Origin: Pandoraea sp. PE-S2T-3
Lineage (GTDB): Bacteria; Pseudomonadota; Gammaproteobacteria; Burkholderiales; Burkholderiaceae
NCBI RefSeq assembly: GCF_002179965.1
Contig: NZ_NGUQ01000018.1
Location: 186,001 to 250,000 of the forward strand
Length of the DNA stretch: 64,000 nucleotides
Direction of reading: 5' to 3'
Shown here piece by piece: positions 62,636 through 64,000 of the stretch. The first letter of the stretch is position 1, and the number at the start of each line of letters is the position of its first letter. Made by a program: the position numbers and the translations under genes. The notes below the pieces were generated by a model. It saw nothing but the letters and a program-made list of their open reading frames with translations, searched no databases and was not told where the DNA came from.

Positions 62636-62950
62636 ATGGCTTGGATATATTTGCTGTTCGCAGGTCTTCTCGAGATCGTTTGGGCCTTTACGATGAAGCA
62701 GTCTGCGGGCTTCACGAAGTGGGTCCCCTCTGTCATCACCTTCGTCACCATGGCCGCCAGCTTCGGTTTGCTGTCGGTCTCCATGAAGACGCTTCCCCTT
62801 GGCACGGCTTACACCATCTGGACCGGTATCGGTGCCATCGGCGCATTTACCGTGGGCGTTCTCGTGCTCGGTGAGGCCGCCAGTGCCATGCGACTTCTCG
62901 CCGCCGTGCTCATCGTGAGCGGGCTCGTGCTGATGAAGCTCGCGTCATAA
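62636..62950 (+). CDS. gdx: SMR family guanidinium exporter (SugE/Gdx)
   Basis: A 104-residue, four-helix small multidrug resistance protein. The N-terminal AWIYLLFAGLLEIVWAFTMK contains the conserved Glu of helix 1. Length and KQSAGFTKW are those of the SugE/Gdx branch, which trades guanidinium for protons, rather than the EmrE branch. The upstream guanidine-II riboswitch gives independent support for guanidinium as substrate. AGGAG precedes ATG 62636. Confidence 0.93.
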   Translation: MAWIYLLFAGLLEIVWAFTMKQSAGFTKWVPSVITFVTMAASFGLLSVSMKTLPLGTAYTIWTGIGAIGAFTVGVLVLGEAASAMRLLAAVLIVSGLVLMKLAS

Positions 62951-63136
62951 CGCCGCACCCCAAAAGCCTGCATTGACGGAACCCTTGCGGGGGCGCGCGT
63001 GTCCGTATCACGAGTGACATCCGATGCCCCCCTCCGCCGATTGCCCTTCAGCGACAACCGGCATTCAACCGTCACTCAGTCGTCATTGCGTCGCCAAGTA
63101 CGCCCCTTCCCTGAACCCTTCCCTTTAGGAGGCCCG

Positions 63137-63496
63137 GTGGACCTCTCCGAGTACTTCCCTGCCTTGCTGTTTCTGCTCGTCGCCCTGCTCATGGGCACGG
63201 CGTTGCTGTTCGTTGCCAAGCCCATCCGCCCGCACCGGCCGGATGCCGAAAAGAACTCGGCGTACGAATGCGGATTCAATGCGTTCGGGGACGCGCGCAA
63301 ACAGTTCGACGTGCGTTTCTATCGCGTCGCGATTTTCTTCATCGTCTTCGATATCGAACTCGCCTTCACCATCCCGTGGGCGGTCTCCATGCGCGAAGTC
63401 GGCTGGCCCGGCTTCATCGCGATGATGTTCTTCCTGTTCATTCTGGCGTTGGGCTTCGCGTACGAATGGGGCAAGAAAGCGCTGGAGTGGGAATAA
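63137..63496 (+). CDS. nuoA: NADH-quinone oxidoreductase subunit A, solitary copy
   Basis: A 119-residue membrane subunit of complex I with three helices. AYECGFNAFGDARKQFDVRFY is the conserved quinone-site loop (shown in part), followed by FFIVFDIELAFTIPW with the key acidic residues. It starts with GTG 63137 and the ribosome site AGGAGG. nuoB is not next to it: the following gene is unrelated. Several positions differ from the usual betaproteobacterial NuoA and recall alphaproteobacterial forms, in my judgement. It is probably an extra copy. Confidence 0.87.
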   Translation: MDLSEYFPALLFLLVALLMGTALLFVAKPIRPHRPDAEKNSAYECGFNAFGDARKQFDVRFYRVAIFFIVFDIELAFTIPWAVSMREVGWPGFIAMMFFLFILALGFAYEWGKKALEWE

Positions 63497-63553
63497 GTCC
63501 AAATAGCCCCCCGTTCACTTCCGACACCCCCGTCAGCATCGACACTCGCGTGC

Positions 63554-63580
63554 ACACCTGTTCATAAGCTGAACAGGTGT
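63554..63580. promoter_or_regulatory. Perfect 11-bp inverted repeat between nuoA and the DUF3050 gene
   Basis: ACACCTGTTCA, five bases TAAGC, then TGAACAGGTGT. Without a T tract it is a poor classical terminator. The ACCTGT...ACAGGT ends recall LuxR-type boxes but with a longer centre. It may be an operator for the DUF3050 gene 174 bases on. Confidence 0.5.
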
Positions 63581-63677
63581 CATGCGCGAACACCCCTTCC
63601 AAACTCGGCGGAATTTATCTCGATGCCCGAGATACTTACGTTTCGAGGGATTGGTATCGAACTTGCTAATCCTTGAA

Positions 63678-63698
63678 CGCGACGACGAGAACGTCGCG
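63678..63698. other. Short hairpin upstream of the DUF3050 gene
   Basis: CGCGACG and CGTCGCG pair around a seven-base centre, 56 bases before the predicted start. It may shape the leader of that transcript. Confidence 0.3.
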
Positions 63699-63753
63699 CA
63701 GCGCTCCCCTCGCGCAGGTTGAACTCATCTTCATTACCTCAAGGATGCTTACC

Positions 63754-64000
63754 GTGGACAAGATCGAATACCTCGAACGGCAGATCAAGGAACATCACGC
63801 GACGCTCGCACACCACCCCGTGTTTCACTCCATCGAATCGATACAAGGTTTGCAGGTCTTCATGGAGTGGCACGTCTTCGCGGTCTGGGATTTCATGTCG
63901 CTGGTCAAGCGTCTCCAGGCCGACCTCACCACGATCACGCTGCCGTGGGTTGCTCCGCGCAACATCCACGCAGCACGCCTGATCAACGAAATCGTGCTGG
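63754..64000 (+). CDS. DUF3050 domain protein, 5' part only
   Basis: The window ends in this gene; 82 codons are present. [20 protein letters not shown] and [20 protein letters not shown] match the N-terminus of DUF3050, which has a haem-oxygenase-like all-helical fold with paired histidines. Function is unknown. GTG 63754 is favoured because AAGGA lies eight bases before it; ATG 63745 is in frame but has no room for a ribosome site. Confidence 0.8.
   Translation, partial: MDKIEYLERQIKEHHATLAHHPVFHSIESIQGLQVFMEWHVFAVWDFMSLVKRLQADLTTITLPWVAPRNIHAARLINEIVL

Overview
This is a GC-rich chromosomal window, most likely from a betaproteobacterium of the order Burkholderiales. The overall gene style suggests Burkholderiaceae, possibly Pandoraea; that is an inference from gene content, not a database match. 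I see no rRNA, tRNA, CRISPR array or intact insertion sequence. Genes are dense, and two stretches (about 21.1-25.9 kb and 46.0-47.1 kb) are visibly richer in A and T than the rest.

Layout. 0-13 kb is mostly core metabolism: a partial CPA1 Na+/H+ antiporter, a very large FAD/Fe-S dehydrogenase, a two-subunit molybdenum hydroxylase with a MobA/MocA-like nucleotidyltransferase nearby, a YqaA-like membrane protein, ilvA, a 5'-nucleotidase and queF. 13-14 kb holds an orphan pair: a SycD/LcrH-type chaperone and a small membrane protein. 14.3-18.6 kb is a D-amino-acid locus: RidA, N-acyl-D-amino-acid deacylase and an RpiR regulator, divergent from a D-serine-dehydratase-like enzyme. 18.7-20.9 kb is an MFS exporter with its own MarR regulator and a clear operator. 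21.1-25.8 kb is an accessory island of small genes (kinase-like, SMI1/KNR4, CbrC, a possible Imm39-like protein, an EF-Tu domain III-like protein, several unknowns) separated by degenerate repeats.

26-41.4 kb is the most striking locus. Read on the minus strand it encodes an STN + TonB-C-like periplasmic protein, a FecI-type ECF sigma factor, a FecR-type anti-sigma factor with a twin-arginine membrane segment, and a 4240-residue filamentous-haemagglutinin-family adhesin. Two near-identical promoter-like blocks with the same 17-bp spacer lie upstream of fecR and of the adhesin gene. This suggests that the sigma factor drives both. No TpsB transporter gene is visible.

41.5-46 kb carries a flavin reductase, a core-MetE methionine synthase (MesD type), its DUF1852 partner (MesX type), QueH and a MetR-like LysR regulator. 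47.2-54.5 kb is a catabolic operon: an RpiR regulator, diaminopropionate ammonia-lyase, two carbamoyl-type amidohydrolases, an MFS importer and a YgeY-like M20 hydrolase. The substrate may be a carbamoylated or acylated diaminopropionate. 54.7-64 kb holds creA with a GNAT gene, an Ldh-family oxidoreductase, an NmrA-like protein, AraC with a convergent MFS gene, LysR coupled to a glycosyltransferase, a guanidine-II riboswitch with its SMR exporter, a solitary nuoA and the start of a DUF3050 gene.
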